Below the pieces are notes generated by a model. That model did not search any database. It saw only the letters and a program-made list of their open reading frames with translations, and was not told the origin of the DNA. Positions 11,499-12,280 of a DNA stretch of 12,280 bases are shown here, in pieces (positions within the stretch are counted from its first letter, which is position 1; every line of letters begins with the position of its first letter). This DNA is from Chloroflexota bacterium (GTDB lineage Bacteria > Chloroflexota > Dormibacteria > Dormibacterales > Dormibacteraceae): positions 1 through 12,280 of the forward strand of contig VBJR01000251.1 of NCBI GenBank assembly GCA_005880175.1, given 5' to 3'. A program made the translations under genes and the position numbers.

Positions 11499-12104
11499 TT
11501 ACAGCCAGCCTTTCTCCTCGGCGATCCGGGCGGCCTCGGCCCGGTTGCTCGCGTTGAGCTTCTGGATGGCCGCCGAGAGGTGGTTGCGCACGGTGCCCTC
11601 GGACAGGAACAGGCGCTTCGCCACCAGGGCGACGCTGGACCCATCGGCGGACGCCGCGAGCACCTCCGTCTCGCGGCTCGACAGCGGCGTGTCGCCCTCC
11701 GTCAGGGCCTGGGCCGCCAGCTGCGGATCGACCACGCGCTCTCCGGCCACCGTGCGCCGGATCGCCACGGCCAGCTCGGACGCGGGCGCGTCCTTGAGCA
11801 TGAATCCGCTCGCGCCCGCCGCCATCGCCCGGCGCAGGTAGCCGGGCCGGCCGAACGTGGTCAGGATCAGCACGCGGCACCCGGGCTGCCGGGCCCGGAG
11901 CTGCGCGGCCGCCGAGATGCCGTCGCCGCCGGGCATCTCGATGTCCAGCAGCGCCACGTGGGGCTGGGCGTCGAGCGCCGCCGGCAGCACGGCGTCGCCG
12001 CGGCCCACCTCGGCCACGACCTCGATGTCCGGCTCCAGGGACAGCAGCGCCGCCATCGCGCCGCGGACCAGCTCCTGGTCCTCGGCCAGCAGGACTCGGA
12101 TCAT
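11499..12104 (-). CDS. NarL/DesR-type response regulator
   Basis: A 201-residue cytosolic transcription factor switched by phosphorylation. The receiver domain (1-120) has the acidic pocket in AEDQ (Glu8-Asp9), the phospho-acceptor Asp54 in LLDIEMPGGDG, Thr82/Thr83 in LTTFGRPGYL and Lys104 in FMLKDAP. The LuxR-type HTH (~139-200) has LSSRETEVLA and LSEGTVRNHLSAAIQKL. The LTTFGRPGYLRRAM stretch and the ending AARIAEEKGWL are typical of DesR-like actinobacterial regulators. The ATG at 12104 is preferred over GTG 12125 because it overlaps the kinase stop codon (ATGA), implying translational coupling. Targets are often an adjacent ABC transporter or membrane-lipid gene, which would be off-window to the right. 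Confidence 0.95.
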   Translation of the reverse strand: MIRVLLAEDQELVRGAMAALLSLEPDIEVVAEVGRGDAVLPAALDAQPHVALLDIEMPGGDGISAAAQLRARQPGCRVLILTTFGRPGYLRRAMAAGASGFMLKDAPASELAVAIRRTVAGERVVDPQLAAQALTEGDTPLSSRETEVLAASADGSSVALVAKRLFLSEGTVRNHLSAAIQKLNASNRAEAARIAEEKGWL

Positions 12105-12280
12105 GCCGTCGCCGCCGGCAGGCACTGCGGCGTCTCCCGCAGCGGGAGCGTCACGGCGAGCCGGAAGCCGCCTCCGGGCCGGTCGCCCACCGCGACGGTG
12201 CCCTCGCGGGCGGCGACCCGCTCGCGCAGCCCGCGGAGCCCGTTGCCGTCGCCGCGGTCCTGGCAGCCGACGCCGTCGTC
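12101..12280 (-). CDS. Sensor histidine kinase (DesK/NarX type), C-terminal 59 codons only
   Basis: The last 59 codons of the kinase that partners the regulator downstream. The visible part starts DDGVGCQDRGDGNGLRGLRE, the Asp and Gly-rich ATP-binding lobe of the HisKA_3/HATPase family, and continues with GTVAVGDRPGGGFRLAVTLP, the final strands of the domain. The GNGLRGLRERV signature is specific to the NarL-partner kinase class. The TGA at 12101-12103 overlaps the ATG of the regulator by 4 bases. The sensor, membrane part and phospho-accepting histidine are beyond base 12280. Confidence 0.93.
   Translation of the reverse strand, partial: DDGVGCQDRGDGNGLRGLRERVAAREGTVAVGDRPGGGFRLAVTLPLRETPQCLPAATA

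Overview
The window is GC-rich (roughly 70% by eye), with densely packed genes and coding bias strongly toward G/C-ending codons. A DesK/DesR-type two-component pair, a PucR-type regulator with a FasR-like layout, an F420/FMN-type PPOX protein and several apparently leaderless genes suggest a high-GC actinobacterium. Something near Thermoleophilia is my best guess, but no rRNA or marker gene here proves it.

Layout. (1) 1-2651: a leftward fabF, cut by the left edge, and a rightward amidase diverge from a 122-bp region that holds two related palindromic operator candidates. (2) 2668-3237: a hairpin terminator is followed by a decayed MntA-type antitoxin nucleotidyltransferase and an essentially complete HEPN (HepT-like) toxin gene that lacks an ATG. 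(3) 3239-3727: a leftward PPOX-family flavin/deazaflavin protein converges on hepT. (4) 3780-7630: a leftward two-gene cell-wall operon. Its first gene is one 754-codon frame that fuses FtsE (ATPase) to FtsX (membrane subunit) through a ~200-residue linker with four copies of a QFVLGYTPPP-like motif. The second gene is a secreted coiled-coil/LytM (M23) peptidase, joined by a GTGA overlap and a strong ribosome binding site. (5) 7784-9768: a leftward PucR/CdaR-type regulator and a rightward AraC-type regulator, divergent over 35 bp. (6) 9728-11424: a leftward tandem-GNAT acetyltransferase followed by a dienelactone-hydrolase family protein, whose 3' end overlaps araC by 41 bp. (7) 11499-12280: a leftward NarL/DesR-type response regulator preceded by the last 59 codons of its histidine kinase (4-bp overlap), cut by the right edge.

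The clearest functional unit is region 4. In bacteria with FtsEX, the ABC complex uses ATP hydrolysis to activate a periplasmic or cell-surface peptidoglycan hydrolase at the division site, and the hydrolase or its activator has a coiled coil. All parts are present here, but the ATPase and the permease are one polypeptide with a repeated proline-tailed motif in the cytoplasmic linker. I know of no description of that arrangement, and it is the most unusual item in the window. The other notable items are the broken antitoxin beside a preserved HEPN toxin, the paired palindromes in front of fabF, and the palindrome that exactly fills the spacer of the ftsEX promoter.
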